From the NCBI RefSeq assembly GCF_900108025.1, contig NZ_FNUS01000005.1, forward strand, positions 216,727 through 280,726: a stretch of 64,000 bases of DNA, in the 5' to 3' direction. Shown piece by piece: positions 16,373 through 26,183 of the stretch (positions are counted from its first letter, which is position 1; every line of letters begins with the position of its first letter). A program made the position numbers and the translations under genes. Under the pieces are notes generated by a model that did no database searches, was not told the DNA's origin, and worked only from the letters and a program-made list of their open reading frames with translations. The DNA comes from Halpernia humi (GTDB lineage Bacteria > Bacteroidota > Bacteroidia > Flavobacteriales > Weeksellaceae).

Positions 16373-17353
16373 TTATCCTAAAATTATTTTCTGGCGGATT
16401 CTAATTTTCAAAAGTAGGTAAAAAATAAAAAGCGGAAGAATAATAATTGGAAATATCCAAACGCCCAGAAAATCAAATTTAATGACGATAATATTGACGC
16501 TTGCCTGCAAAAATGCATAAACTAGACTAATTATTCTGTGATCGCCCTTTTTTTCGTTTGCAAAAAGTTGATACAAATGACGGCGGTGCGCCTCGAAAAT
16601 ATTTTCTTTTAATTTTAATCTTTCTAAAATAGTGGTGATAACATCTATGCCATAAATCACTAGAAAAAGGATGTATTTTAAATCATTGGTTTTAATAATT
16701 AGTAAACCCAGAAGTGCTAAAATCAAAAAAGCAATTGCCATACTCCCAACATCTCCCATAAAACATTTGGCTTTCTTTCGGAAATTAAAAAACAAAAAAA
16801 CGCCACTTGCCAACATTGGGAAAACGATGAAATTAAGATCTGTAAAATTGAAAATATATTGATTCACATAGAGCAAAGCGCCTAAAACCACCAAACTATA
16901 GCAACCTGTGATGCCATTAATGCCGTCCATAAAATTAAACGCATTAAGGATTCCTATGATTAAAATAAATAAAATTGGAATGACCCAAAACGGTAGCAAT
17001 TGAAATGCGTTGATAAAATAAAGCAAAAGCGACACCGAAATAAAATGAAATAATATCCTTATTTTACTAGATAAATCCATTAAATCATCAATAAAACTAA
17101 TGCTGCAAATAATTAATAAACCCAAACCAAATTGCCAATAGTTTTCTAAAAAACCTTGATTATTTTTAGATAAAAATTCATAAATCATTAGTAAAATAAA
17201 AGCAATTGGATAGATAATCCCACCACCACGCAAAGTGATTTCTGAGTGTGAACTGCGCTCGTTCGGTTTGTCTATAATATTATATTTATTTGCAATTTTG
17301 AAATAAATTAAAATAGAGATGAATAAAATAACGACAATTAAAACGTAAATCAT
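16373..17353 (-). CDS. MraY/WecA-type polyprenyl-phosphate HexNAc-1-P transferase
   Basis: This is a polytopic 326-residue membrane protein (about 10 segments) of the MraY/WecA/WbpL family, which attaches HexNAc-1-phosphate to undecaprenyl phosphate. Family landmarks are [11 protein letters not shown] with the paired aspartates, [24 protein letters not shown], and a basic loop [10 protein letters not shown] near the C-terminus. It overlaps the epimerase/reductase gene upstream by 4 bases. In WbpV-WbpL type pairs the transferase uses the product of the reductase, commonly D-FucNAc or D-QuiNAc. It is the third potential initiating enzyme of the cluster. Confidence 0.88.
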   Translation of the reverse strand: MIYVLIVVILFISILIYFKIANKYNIIDKPNERSSHSEITLRGGGIIYPIAFILLMIYEFLSKNNQGFLENYWQFGLGLLIICSISFIDDLMDLSSKIRILFHFISVSLLLYFINAFQLLPFWVIPILFILIIGILNAFNFMDGINGITGCYSLVVLGALLYVNQYIFNFTDLNFIVFPMLASGVFLFFNFRKKAKCFMGDVGSMAIAFLILALLGLLIIKTNDLKYILFLVIYGIDVITTILERLKLKENIFEAHRRHLYQLFANEKKGDHRIISLVYAFLQASVNIIVIKFDFLGVWIFPIIILPLFIFYLLLKIRIRQKIILG

Positions 17354-18243
17354 TTTTTAAAACTTTTGATGGTTTTCGTTAAGCCTTCTTCTGCGGAGAT
17401 TGGTAGATTTTCTAAACCTAAAGCCTTCTTAATTTTAGTATTTGAAACAACGTAACTTTCTGTTAATTTTTTCAATCTTTCAGAATTTAGCGGAAATTTT
17501 AAAAGATCTCCTGCTCGTGCAATTGCGACAATAAATCTTTCGCTAATTTTCCACAATTGCGGTTTTTTACCTGAAGCAGTAGAAATAATTTTAACCAAAT
17601 CATTGGTTGACAGAGATTTATCATCTGCAAAATTATAAATTCCTGAATTTATATTTTTGTTTTCTAAAATATTTTTAATTAAAAAATTAAGATTATCAAT
17701 ACTCAAAAAAGAACGCTGATTTTCAAAAGCCGCCAAAGGCCACGGAATTCCTTTTTCCACCACTTTATAAAGTAAATTGAGGTTTCCTTTGTTTCCAGGC
17801 CCGTGTATCATACACGGACGAATGATGAAAAGTCTTTTGCCTTCCGCTAAATTTTGTTTCAATAAATATTGTTCTGCTTCTAATTTAGATTTCCCGTAAG
17901 GTGTTTTCGGGTTAGGCTCAAAGTTTTCTTTTAAACTTCCTTCCACCGTATCTGCAACTGCCTTCACACTGCTGAAATAAAAAAAATCCTTAATATCAGA
18001 TTCTAAAAGCTCGTTAAATAATTTTTTTGTGAGTTCTGTATTAATTTCAAAATAGTCTGCTTCAGCCGACGTATTTGCGGTATCATGCGCTTTACCCGCC
18101 AAATGAATTACTGCATCTGCGGTTTTATCTAAAGCCCAAGCACCTCTAAGTGACAATCCAACGACTGCATTTCCATGTTCGATTAAATATTTTGAAAGAT
18201 TTTGGCCTACAAATCCAGATGCGCCTGTGATGGTGATTTTCAT
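17350..18243 (-). CDS. NAD-dependent epimerase/reductase, WbpV-like
   Basis: The 297-residue extended SDR has the Rossmann motif GASGFVGQ at residues 7-14 and the catalytic YGKSK (Tyr and Lys) with an upstream Ser in the SSVKAV stretch. Its position next to a WbpL-like transferase suggests a UDP-4-keto-6-deoxy-HexNAc reductase that makes UDP-D-QuiNAc or UDP-D-FucNAc. The short C-terminal domain suits this group. A 4-epimerase activity is the main alternative. The start at 18243 lies 6 bases downstream of the preceding glycosyltransferase gene. Confidence 0.8.
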   Translation of the reverse strand: MKITITGASGFVGQNLSKYLIEHGNAVVGLSLRGAWALDKTADAVIHLAGKAHDTANTSAEADYFEINTELTKKLFNELLESDIKDFFYFSSVKAVADTVEGSLKENFEPNPKTPYGKSKLEAEQYLLKQNLAEGKRLFIIRPCMIHGPGNKGNLNLLYKVVEKGIPWPLAAFENQRSFLSIDNLNFLIKNILENKNINSGIYNFADDKSLSTNDLVKIISTASGKKPQLWKISERFIVAIARAGDLLKFPLNSERLKKLTESYVVSNTKIKKALGLENLPISAEEGLTKTIKSFKK

Positions 18244-18249
18244 TTAAAA

Positions 18250-19455
18250 TTATTTGAAATTCAAAATTTGTTCTAATTTTTCCAATAGCGTCTTTCTGTC
18301 AAAATTATTTTTAAAATAATCTATTGCATTTTCTCCCATTTTTTGGCGTTCATCTGGCGATAAACGATAGAGTTTTTCTACATTTTCTGCCAAAACATTT
18401 GCGTCTTCAGCAGGTGAAGAAAAACCCGAATTTGATTGATTAACAATCTTCGCACCTTCGCCATTAAGAGATGCAAGTATGGGTTTTCCACAGGCTAAAT
18501 AAGATTGTAATTTTGAAGGTATCGTTAATGCAAAAATTTTATCGCTTTTCAAACTTAAAATTAAAGCATCAGCCGATGCAAAAAAATGTGGCATTTCTGT
18601 GGCTGGGAAAGAACCTAAAAGAAAAACGTTTTTTTCTAAATTTTTCTCTTTAATTAAATTTTGCAAAAATTCTCGGTTTCTACCATCTCCCAAAAATATC
18701 CATTTTAAATCAATACTTTTTTTATTTAAAATTTCTGCGGCTTCTATAAGGGTATTTAAACTTTGGGCTTCTCCAAGGTTACCCGCAAACATTATTTTAA
18801 AACCAGTTGGTAAAAGACTTTCGATTTTTGATATTTTTTCTTCTTTTTTATAAAAATCTTCAGTTGTATTTGGGTAGAAAATAATTTTTTCAGCAGAAAT
18901 GCCCTGTTTCAAAATATACTCTTTAAAACCTTCAGATTGCACCAAAACTTTTTCGGATTTTTTATAAATCAGTTTGGTTATTTTATCAAAAACGGAAAGT
19001 ACAAATTTATTATTGATACCTCCCGCAGATTGCAAACTCTCTGGCCAAAGATCTTGCACCCAAAAATAATAAGGCGCATTAAATTTTCGAGAGGCATTAA
19101 TTGCGGGAATTCCGACAGTAACCGGTGATGGCTCGTAAACCAAAATACGATCAAACTTTTCTTTGATTCTATAAATTTTCAGCCACGCAAAAAAAACAAA
19201 TGAAAAGTAATTTAAAAACAAACTGATGCCTCCTTTGCCTCTGGGCAAAAGTTTGGCTCGGTAAATTTTCATTCCGTTCCACATCTCATCTTTACTTCCA
19301 AAATTATAACCCTCAAAAAATTCTCCTTTTGGATAATTCGGGATGCCTGTGAGAATGCTTACATCATGACCTTTTTCTTGAAGACCTAAACAAATGTCAT
19401 TAATTTTAAAACTTTCTGGCCAAAAATATTGGGAAATAATTAGAATTTTCATCAA
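18250..19455 (-). CDS. Glycosyltransferase family 4, WbuB-like
   Basis: This 401-residue GT-B enzyme starts with ILIISQYFWPESFKINDI and GIPNYPKGEFFEGY, which are typical of WbuB-like transferases. The GT4 donor-binding region follows in the C-terminal half (MFAGNLGEAQSLNTL, SLKSDKIFALTIPSKLQSYLA). Characterised WbuB relatives transfer L-FucNAc-type sugars. That fits the adjacent genes for a UDP-2-acetamido-2,6-dideoxy-L-hexose, with which this gene overlaps by 4 bases. The protein is expected at the inner face of the inner membrane. Confidence 0.85.
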   Translation of the reverse strand: MMKILIISQYFWPESFKINDICLGLQEKGHDVSILTGIPNYPKGEFFEGYNFGSKDEMWNGMKIYRAKLLPRGKGGISLFLNYFSFVFFAWLKIYRIKEKFDRILVYEPSPVTVGIPAINASRKFNAPYYFWVQDLWPESLQSAGGINNKFVLSVFDKITKLIYKKSEKVLVQSEGFKEYILKQGISAEKIIFYPNTTEDFYKKEEKISKIESLLPTGFKIMFAGNLGEAQSLNTLIEAAEILNKKSIDLKWIFLGDGRNREFLQNLIKEKNLEKNVFLLGSFPATEMPHFFASADALILSLKSDKIFALTIPSKLQSYLACGKPILASLNGEGAKIVNQSNSGFSSPAEDANVLAENVEKLYRLSPDERQKMGENAIDYFKNNFDRKTLLEKLEQILNFK

Positions 19456-20306
19456 TAAGAATAAATATTTTCAGCATTGATCCAATTTTTCATTTCAATT
19501 AACATCTCGCTGTAAGTAGGAACTTTATATTTGAAATCTTCTCTGATGCTTACTAAACTTTTATCTACTTTATAAGCATCATCAGGCAGAATTTTTATGT
19601 TATTATTTCTAAAAATTTCATTAAATAGATTTAATAAAGAATACTTATCAATTTTATTTTTTGGTGCGACTTGTAAAAGACCTGAAATATTATTTTCAAT
19701 TACATATTCAATTACATTTGCTAATTCAATTGTGGTTAAACCTGACCAAAACGCTTGTGAAAAACCTTTTATGGTAGTGTTTTCTGGCACGGACATAAAC
19801 CAATGGAAAAGTCCAATTCCATTTTTATTAATTTCTGGTCCTATGATAGAAGTCCTGATTGTTAAATCTTTCTCATTTTCTAATTCCCCCAATGCTTTTG
19901 ATTGCGCATAAAAGCCAACCCCATCTTTGGTATCTTTCTCGGTGTAATTTCCTTTTTTACCATTAAAAACGCAGTCTGTACTGATATGAATTACTTTAGA
20001 ATTGTGATTTTTTGTGATTTTTTCTAAAAAGTGCGGAAAATAACTATTGAACCAAACTGCTTTCTCTGGATGATCTTCAGCGTCTTTATTTAAAATCCCG
20101 ATGGCATTAATGATAACATCAAAATTATTTTCTGAAATAATTTTTGTGAGTTCATCTGTTTTACTTACATCAAGATCAAAGGTATTTTCTGTAATTTTAA
20201 TATTGCGCGCCAAGCCAAAGACTTTATAAGTAGAATTTTCTTGTAACTTTTTAAAAATGACATGTCCTGCCATTCCTTTAATACCTATGACTAAAATTTT
20301 TTTCAT
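19452..20306 (-). CDS. RmlD-like UDP-4-keto-sugar reductase (WbvR-like)
   Basis: The 284-residue SDR is close to RmlD in form. It has an N-terminal GIKGMAGHVIF nucleotide-binding loop, the STDCVFNG segment that holds the catalytic Ser/Thr, and YAQSK (Tyr, Lys). It sits between the 2-epimerase gene and the WbuB-like transferase gene. FnlB/CapF, the reductase of the L-FucNAc pathway, is larger and has a C-terminal cupin domain, which is missing here. The length therefore favours a WbvR-type reductase producing UDP-L-RhaNAc. This is inference from domain make-up, not from catalytic residues. Confidence 0.78.
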   Translation of the reverse strand: MKKILVIGIKGMAGHVIFKKLQENSTYKVFGLARNIKITENTFDLDVSKTDELTKIISENNFDVIINAIGILNKDAEDHPEKAVWFNSYFPHFLEKITKNHNSKVIHISTDCVFNGKKGNYTEKDTKDGVGFYAQSKALGELENEKDLTIRTSIIGPEINKNGIGLFHWFMSVPENTTIKGFSQAFWSGLTTIELANVIEYVIENNISGLLQVAPKNKIDKYSLLNLFNEIFRNNNIKILPDDAYKVDKSLVSIREDFKYKVPTYSEMLIEMKNWINAENIYSY

Positions 20307-21427
20307 TACTTATCCCAGATTACTTTATTTACAATTGGCGTATAACTTTGGATCGCCCTAACCACTCTTGCTGCAGTATTATTAATGGTATATTCCATTG
20401 GCAGTTGGCTTTCGTTATCTAATGCTAGACCTCTGGCGATTTCAATGGAATTTATCATGCTTTCTTTTGAAATTCCACCTAAAACAATTGTTCCCCAATC
20501 GATGGCTTCTGGTCTTTCCGTACTTGTTCTAATACTTACTGCTGGGAATTGCATCATTGCTGATTCTTCACTAATTGTTCCGCTATCCGAAAGTACAACA
20601 TAAGCATTTTTTTGAAGTTTTACATAATCGAAAAAGCCAAGCGGCGGCACATTTTTAATTAAGGGATGAAATTCTATTTTGTTTGCTTCAATTCTATTTT
20701 TAGTTCTTGGATGTGTAGAAAAAATAATGGGCATTTGATATTTTTCGGCGACTGCATTTAAAGACTCAGCGAGAATCTCAAAATGATTTTTAATATCTAT
20801 ATTTTCTTCGCGATGAGCACTTACCACAATATATTTTTGATTTTCGAGTTTTAGTCGTTCTACAACATCAGAATTAGAAATTTTATTTTTATACTTCTCC
20901 AGAACTTCAAAAAGCGGTGAACCAGTCACAAATACATGGTCTTTTCGGAAACCTTCACTCAATAAATATCTTCTACTATTTTCGGTATAAGTAAGGTTTA
21001 TATCTGAAATATGATCTGATATTTTTCTATTAATTTCTTCTGGTACATTTTGATCAAAGCAGCGATTTCCTGCTTCCATGTGAAAGATTGGTATTTTCAG
21101 TCTTTTGGCAGCAATGGTGCATAAAACACTGTTAGTATCTCCTAAAACGAGTAAGGCATCGGGCATTTCAGCAGAAAAAACTTCGAATGATTTTGAAATA
21201 ACATTGCCTATTGTTTCACCAAGATGTTTACCTGCAACGTTCAAAAAAATATCTGGCTTTCTTAAATTGAGATCTTCAAAAAATATTTCGTTTAACTCAT
21301 AATCATAGTTTTGGCCAGTATGAATTAAAATATGATCAAAAAATTGATCACAAAGTTTGATACATTCGGCAAGTCTTATAATTTCTGGACGTGTTCCTAA
21401 AACGGTTGCCACTTTTAGTTTTTTCAT
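20306..21427 (-). CDS. UDP-HexNAc 2-epimerase (WecB/FnlC/WbvD family)
   Basis: The 373-residue enzyme of the non-hydrolysing UDP-GlcNAc 2-epimerase family shows the N-terminal VATVLGTRPEIIRLAE, the GDTNS segment and SDSGTISEESA, which all contribute to the active site. In a cluster with an FnlA-type dehydratase/epimerase and a reductase it probably performs the final C2 epimerisation. That step converts UDP-L-PneNAc to UDP-L-FucNAc, or UDP-L-RhaNAc to UDP-L-QuiNAc. It shares one base (stop/start) with the reductase gene. Confidence 0.87.
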   Translation of the reverse strand: MKKLKVATVLGTRPEIIRLAECIKLCDQFFDHILIHTGQNYDYELNEIFFEDLNLRKPDIFLNVAGKHLGETIGNVISKSFEVFSAEMPDALLVLGDTNSVLCTIAAKRLKIPIFHMEAGNRCFDQNVPEEINRKISDHISDINLTYTENSRRYLLSEGFRKDHVFVTGSPLFEVLEKYKNKISNSDVVERLKLENQKYIVVSAHREENIDIKNHFEILAESLNAVAEKYQMPIIFSTHPRTKNRIEANKIEFHPLIKNVPPLGFFDYVKLQKNAYVVLSDSGTISEESAMMQFPAVSIRTSTERPEAIDWGTIVLGGISKESMINSIEIARGLALDNESQLPMEYTINNTAARVVRAIQSYTPIVNKVIWDK

Positions 21428-21566
21428 ATTTCTTTTGGTTCGGGGTGGTAATAAAGCAAAATCTTGTTAAAATAAAAATTTGCAGAAGACGAGTATTTGT
21501 TAAAATAATTATGAATAAATTAATTTGAATTCTATCATGGACAAAATTTATTAAAAAATTCTAAAT

Positions 21567-22601
21567 TTAACTAGGATATTGCACAATATCTTCTCCTAAG
21601 GCTTCTTTTCTAATGATACGAAGTTTAAGAAAAATTTCTTTCATACCCTCCAAATCTTGTCTCTTGGTATTGTGTGAATTATAATCTTCAATGTCTGTAA
21701 AATCATCAATACCCTCAGAAAAATATTTTGCATAATTAAGGTCTCTGTTATCAGCGGGAATTCTGTAGAAATCTCCCATGTCTTCTGCTGTCATCATTTC
21801 TTCGCGTGTACAAAGCGTTTCGTATAACTTTTCACCGTGTCGTGTGCCGATAATTCTGATTTCATTATCTGCATTAAAGATTTCTTTTAAAGCTTGGGCA
21901 AGATCACCAATAGTCCCGGCGGGTGCTTTATTTACGAAAAGATCACCAGGATTTCCGTGTTCAAAAGCAAATAAAACTAAATCTACTGCTTCATCTAAAG
22001 ACATTAAGAAGCGCGTCATGTTCGGATCTGTAATAGTTATTGGCCCACCACTTTTTATTTGATCTATAAATAACGGAATTACTGAACCACGAGATGCCAT
22101 CACATTTCCATATCTGGTGAGGCAAACAACTGTTTCACCAGCATTTCTAGAGGCAGCAACGGCAACTTTTTCCATCATGGCTTTGGAAATACCCATTGCA
22201 TTGATTGGATATGCGGCCTTGTCTGTGCTTAAGCAAATTACTTTTTTTACATTATTTTTTATTGCGGCATTTATAACGTTTTCCGTTCCTTCTACATTTG
22301 TTTTTACAGCTTGCATTGGGAAAAACTCGCAAGAAGGCACTTGTTTGAGAGCTGCAGCATGAAAAACATAATCTACATTTCTCATTGCATTTTCTACACT
22401 GTTATAATCTCTGACATCACCAATATAAAACTTTAATTTATCATTATTAAACAATTTGCGCATATCATCTTGTTTTTTTTCATCCCGAGAAAAAACGCGG
22501 ATTTCTTTAAAATGATCGGTATCTATAAATTTGCTTAAAACGGCAGTTCCAAAAGAACCAGTACCACCAGTAATTAGAAGTGTTTTATTTGTGATTTTCA
22601 T
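21567..22601 (-). CDS. UDP-GlcNAc 4,6-dehydratase/5-epimerase (FnlA/CapE/WbjB type)
   Basis: The 344-residue SDR carries out C4,C6 dehydration with C5 (and C3) epimerisation of UDP-GlcNAc, the first step to the 2-acetamido-2,6-dideoxy-L-hexoses. It has GGTGSFG at residues 12-18 and the MGISKAMMEK active-site helix in which Met replaces the usual SDR Tyr. That replacement is diagnostic for this soluble group. The size and the start LLITGGTGSFGTAVL are standard. It is the first gene of the L-sugar module and has a -7-like box about 70 bases upstream. Confidence 0.9.
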   Translation of the reverse strand: MKITNKTLLITGGTGSFGTAVLSKFIDTDHFKEIRVFSRDEKKQDDMRKLFNNDKLKFYIGDVRDYNSVENAMRNVDYVFHAAALKQVPSCEFFPMQAVKTNVEGTENVINAAIKNNVKKVICLSTDKAAYPINAMGISKAMMEKVAVAASRNAGETVVCLTRYGNVMASRGSVIPLFIDQIKSGGPITITDPNMTRFLMSLDEAVDLVLFAFEHGNPGDLFVNKAPAGTIGDLAQALKEIFNADNEIRIIGTRHGEKLYETLCTREEMMTAEDMGDFYRIPADNRDLNYAKYFSEGIDDFTDIEDYNSHNTKRQDLEGMKEIFLKLRIIRKEALGEDIVQYPS

Positions 22602-22671
22602 TTGTAATAATATATTGCAATTTAACTTGGCATAAAAAAATATAATTTTTAAAATGCATTAATAATTAGCG

Positions 22672-22679
22672 CAAAAATA
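22672..22679 (-). promoter_or_regulatory. Possible internal promoter (-7 TATTTTTG) before the L-sugar module
   Basis: The minus strand reads TATTTTTG here, with a TTG (complement of 22702-22704) 22 bases further upstream, slightly wider than ideal. It lies in a 184-base gap between two operon genes, where an internal start is plausible. Confidence 0.45.
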
Positions 22680-22785
22680 CGGTTTTATAAAACATTTTTT
22701 GCAATTTTACCCTACTTTAATGGAAATTAAAATAATACAGAACTGAAAAGCAACATATCAAAAGTTTGAAAAGTAGGAATAATGA

Positions 22786-23790
22786 CTAAAGAAGATCAAT
22801 GATTTTTTCGATCTGATTTTTTACTTTGGATGTACTTTTAGGGATATTATTTTGCATCGATAGTGTTAAAGCATCTAAAATAGAATTAACCTCAAAAGGA
22901 TTAAAAGCGATTGAAGGCTCACATACTTCGTAGGTGTATGGTAAATCTGCGCCTATAATATCACAGCCATTTTCTATCGCTTCTACTAAACCCAAACCAA
23001 AACTTTCTGATATAGAAGGAAAAATATGATAATGCGATTCCGAATAATATTGTTGTAATTTTTCCCGTTGTACAAAACCAATATTTTCTATTGGATAGTT
23101 TAATTTTACTTTTTCTTTTATGACTTCTACTAAAGGTAAAAACTCTTCTGATACAGTTAATACAAGGCGTCCAATATTAAACTTATCATAGAAGGCGCAG
23201 AAGGCTTCAATTAGCAATAAATGATTCTTATGAGGTGGCGCATCACTTACATAAATATACTGGTGCCTATTTCTCTCGAATTTCTCGTGGGATAAAAATG
23301 AAGGATAAAAAGGTAAAATTTTTATTTTAGACTTATTAATCGCATATTTTTTAGAAAGAGAATTTTGCACCAATTCATTTTGCACTATCCAGAAATCTGT
23401 ATTAGGCTTAAAGTAGCGTACTACTAATGTTTTGAGTTTGTAAATTCCTTTTTTTACAAAATTCATATCATCTGGCAAATCCAAATAAAGCGATTGGTGA
23501 AAATAAGTGTAAACCTTTGCTTTCGTGCGAATATTTGGAGGCAAGTTCCCGAAACACAAAATAGATGAAAAAGTGCTTTTATTTTTCTTATAAAAATTAC
23601 TTCTCTTTTTAAGATCGGCTTCCATAAAAATAAATGTATTTTTCTCTGAAAAATAATTCCTTTTATTTTTAATTCTTTCGTCTAAAAGAAAGGTGATTTC
23701 TTTATCGGTTTTCTCAAGTTCAAATATTAAATAATCTAATAGTACTTTTCCGCCACCTCCGTTTATGTATAAAGCGTCTATTAGTATCAT
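22786..23790 (-). CDS. Glycosyltransferase, GT-B family (GT4-like)
   Basis: The 334-residue protein has the C-terminal GT4 signature HYHIFPSISESFGLGLVEA (about residues 255-273), with the Glu pair that binds the nucleotide sugar. The N-terminus has the glycine-rich loop NGGGGKVLLDYL. It therefore adds a sugar to the growing lipid-linked glycan, but donor and acceptor cannot be predicted. A TACTTTTG -7-like element lies 36 bases upstream of the start (complement of 23826-23833). Confidence 0.8.
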   Translation of the reverse strand: MILIDALYINGGGGKVLLDYLIFELEKTDKEITFLLDERIKNKRNYFSEKNTFIFMEADLKKRSNFYKKNKSTFSSILCFGNLPPNIRTKAKVYTYFHQSLYLDLPDDMNFVKKGIYKLKTLVVRYFKPNTDFWIVQNELVQNSLSKKYAINKSKIKILPFYPSFLSHEKFERNRHQYIYVSDAPPHKNHLLLIEAFCAFYDKFNIGRLVLTVSEEFLPLVEVIKEKVKLNYPIENIGFVQREKLQQYYSESHYHIFPSISESFGLGLVEAIENGCDIIGADLPYTYEVCEPSIAFNPFEVNSILDALTLSMQNNIPKSTSKVKNQIEKIIDLL

Positions 23791-23854
23791 CCTCTAAATT
23801 TCTTTAATTGGTATAATTTTTTTCTCAAAAGTAAATTTTTAATTTGTGTTTTCA

Positions 23855-26059
23855 TCATTTGTTTTTTGGTTTTAGCTCTATATAATCTACGAGGAGTTGA
23901 TCGATACAATTGCAATTACCATCTACATAAAACCAAAGTTCATCTTTCTCTGAAAGTTTCATGGCTGGCAAAGTTAAGAATTGATATTCATTATTTACAA
24001 ATTTTTCTATCGGCACTCTTTTTACAAGTTTGTTTGTTCCAGTTTCGAAATTGTAAACCCCTACGTTTAGTAAAATATTTTCTTTTTTCACCTTTATTTT
24101 AAGTCGGATTTTAGCATTTATTTCCCATTTTTCATCTTTTAGTACCGAAACATAATTTTTAAAATATACAATGATGCCCCACAGTAAATTATTTCCATTT
24201 AGGTAGGCCACATTTTTTCCATTATCTTCTTCAATTCCCGCGATGCTTTTGTCTGGATAGAGTTGAAATTCATTTTCTTGTATTATAATGGATTTGCTAC
24301 CACTTTTAATTGCTTCGTTTGCAAAATCTGGAACTACTAAATCCGAAACTATTTTTGAAACTTTTGCTACGGTTTCTGGTTTTAAATCTATTTTTTGTAA
24401 ATCTGCTAAGAAAGTGTTTCTTTGTGATGAAAAACTTTGAACATCATTGCTTGTTTTACCTGCAAATCTTTTCTGCAAGTTTAATTGCTTAAATAGATAA
24501 AGTTCAGCAAAATCAAAAAACAATTTTTGTCGGTCTATTTTTTTGGTTAAAACCAAATCGCCAGCTACTTTCTTATAAGAATCAGAAAACAAGTTTTTGC
24601 ATTTTTCAATTAGTACTTCGTCGATAAAATTATAATTTTCGTGGTAAGTTTCTAAAGGATATTTCTCCGACGCATCTTCAACTGCATTGTAAATTTGATA
24701 CATATTTTCGCCTGCTGCTCCGTAATTATTTTTAAAATAAAATTGTATTAAACGATCTTCATTTTGGCTTGGATCCCAAATTAATCTGGATAAAACCCAA
24801 GATTTCATTTCACCGAAATAAGCCAACTCATTATTGCCTAAATAACTTTGAACAAAATAACCTTTTAAACCAATTTTCTTAAAATACTGCAAATCGCTGC
24901 CAAGTCTCCTAAAACCAGGCTGTGGCAACAAAAAACCCGATACATAAGAGTTTAGAGCATAATCCCAATAGAATAAATTTTTGGTAAAACTTGCCCAAGA
25001 ATTGATTAAATCTAGTTTTTTAGCATTCATTGGGTTTTGTAAAGTGTGCCCAATTTCATTATTAATCAAAGCCAGCCGCAATATTACGTTTCTTTCTGGT
25101 TTAATGCTGGGCAAATCTATCGCATCTGCATAAAAAAGGGTTTCTATAAATACATTTGGATATTTTTTTGCTATTTCTTTCGCAACTTTATTTACAAATC
25201 TCAGTAATTGCGTGGATTTGTTTTCTGAATTTATTCTGCAATCTTTACACTCATAAAATTCACCACCATCGTTCATAGAAACAGAAAATACTTTTTCGGC
25301 AGGATTATTTTCTATTATTTCTGATAAATTTTTTATGACTTCAGCAAAAGCAGCTTCGCTTGTAAAATTTATTTGAACTTCTTGATCGGTGAAATCGGGT
25401 TTTAGTTTTTTAATTTGGTCAGTATTTAAAAACCAATCTGGATGCGATTTAAAATATTTGCTGGCCGGTAAAATATTTGCAAACGTATGCACAAAACCCA
25501 CGATATTATACGGTTTACCAAAAACAGAATCGGCAGGGAAATCGCTGTCTTCTCTTAAAACAGAATTAAATTCTTTGGAAAAATTAGATTCGTAAGAAAA
25601 ATCTCTTCTGTAAATAAAAGGCGGAGAATAATGGTAATTAGTTTTTTTTGTTTTTTGGCTTACCAAAGTTTTATACGTTGGTGTAAATTGATAAATACCA
25701 AGAAATTTCTCTAAAAAAGTGTAAGTAGAATATAACAAATCTCTATTTTCTTTTCCGAAAATATAGACGTTAGAATTTTTAAATTCTATGTTCACATTAT
25801 CAGTAATAATATCTAAATCTTTGCTAAAATTTCCTACACAGATTGAATTGGAAACAGGATTATTTTTATGAAAAATCTTTAAATCTTTATGATAAAATTT
25901 CTGCACATCTTTTTGAATAAGTTGCGCAGCAAACACTTCCTGCGCAGATGGATTTTCTGGCAAAGCAATCTGTGCATAATTATTTATAGTAAACAATTTG
26001 TTTTGTGAACTATATAATGCTGGCAAAATCACCAAAAGTAAAAAGTTTAATACTTTCAA
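23855..26059 (-). CDS. DUF4838 protein, glycoside-hydrolase-like, secreted
   Basis: The 734-residue protein starts with a signal peptide (KVLNFLLLVILPALYSSQ). An N-terminal domain (about residues 25-110) resembles the alpha-glucuronidase/GH20b-type domain (ALPENPSAQEVFAAQLIQKD). The central DUF4838 region (about 170-480) contains SMNDGGEFYECKDCRINSEN and YADAIDLPSIKPERNVILR. The C-terminal part (about 590-734) looks like a beta-sandwich. DUF4838 proteins are related in fold to TIM-barrel hydrolases, but their activity is largely uncharacterised. A secreted 734-residue enzyme among cytoplasmic and membrane assembly genes suggests that it trims or remodels the exported polysaccharide. Confidence 0.78.
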   Translation of the reverse strand: MKVLNFLLLVILPALYSSQNKLFTINNYAQIALPENPSAQEVFAAQLIQKDVQKFYHKDLKIFHKNNPVSNSICVGNFSKDLDIITDNVNIEFKNSNVYIFGKENRDLLYSTYTFLEKFLGIYQFTPTYKTLVSQKTKKTNYHYSPPFIYRRDFSYESNFSKEFNSVLREDSDFPADSVFGKPYNIVGFVHTFANILPASKYFKSHPDWFLNTDQIKKLKPDFTDQEVQINFTSEAAFAEVIKNLSEIIENNPAEKVFSVSMNDGGEFYECKDCRINSENKSTQLLRFVNKVAKEIAKKYPNVFIETLFYADAIDLPSIKPERNVILRLALINNEIGHTLQNPMNAKKLDLINSWASFTKNLFYWDYALNSYVSGFLLPQPGFRRLGSDLQYFKKIGLKGYFVQSYLGNNELAYFGEMKSWVLSRLIWDPSQNEDRLIQFYFKNNYGAAGENMYQIYNAVEDASEKYPLETYHENYNFIDEVLIEKCKNLFSDSYKKVAGDLVLTKKIDRQKLFFDFAELYLFKQLNLQKRFAGKTSNDVQSFSSQRNTFLADLQKIDLKPETVAKVSKIVSDLVVPDFANEAIKSGSKSIIIQENEFQLYPDKSIAGIEEDNGKNVAYLNGNNLLWGIIVYFKNYVSVLKDEKWEINAKIRLKIKVKKENILLNVGVYNFETGTNKLVKRVPIEKFVNNEYQFLTLPAMKLSEKDELWFYVDGNCNCIDQLLVDYIELKPKNK

Positions 26060-26183
26060 ATGTGGTTTTTTATTTTTTTAAAAGTCGAATTTTATTGTGT
26101 CAATTTTCATTGGAATTGTTGGTATTTCAATTGTATGTAAAATTTATTAGTGTTAATTCATTAAACAACATTAAATTTGGTTT

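Noticed and set aside
20306..21427. WecB of enterobacterial common antigen-type ManNAc synthesis.
   Set aside because: The family fits, but the adjacent FnlA-like dehydratase and RmlD-like reductase make the deoxy-L-sugar pathway more likely, and no WecC/WecG-like neighbours are directly linked.
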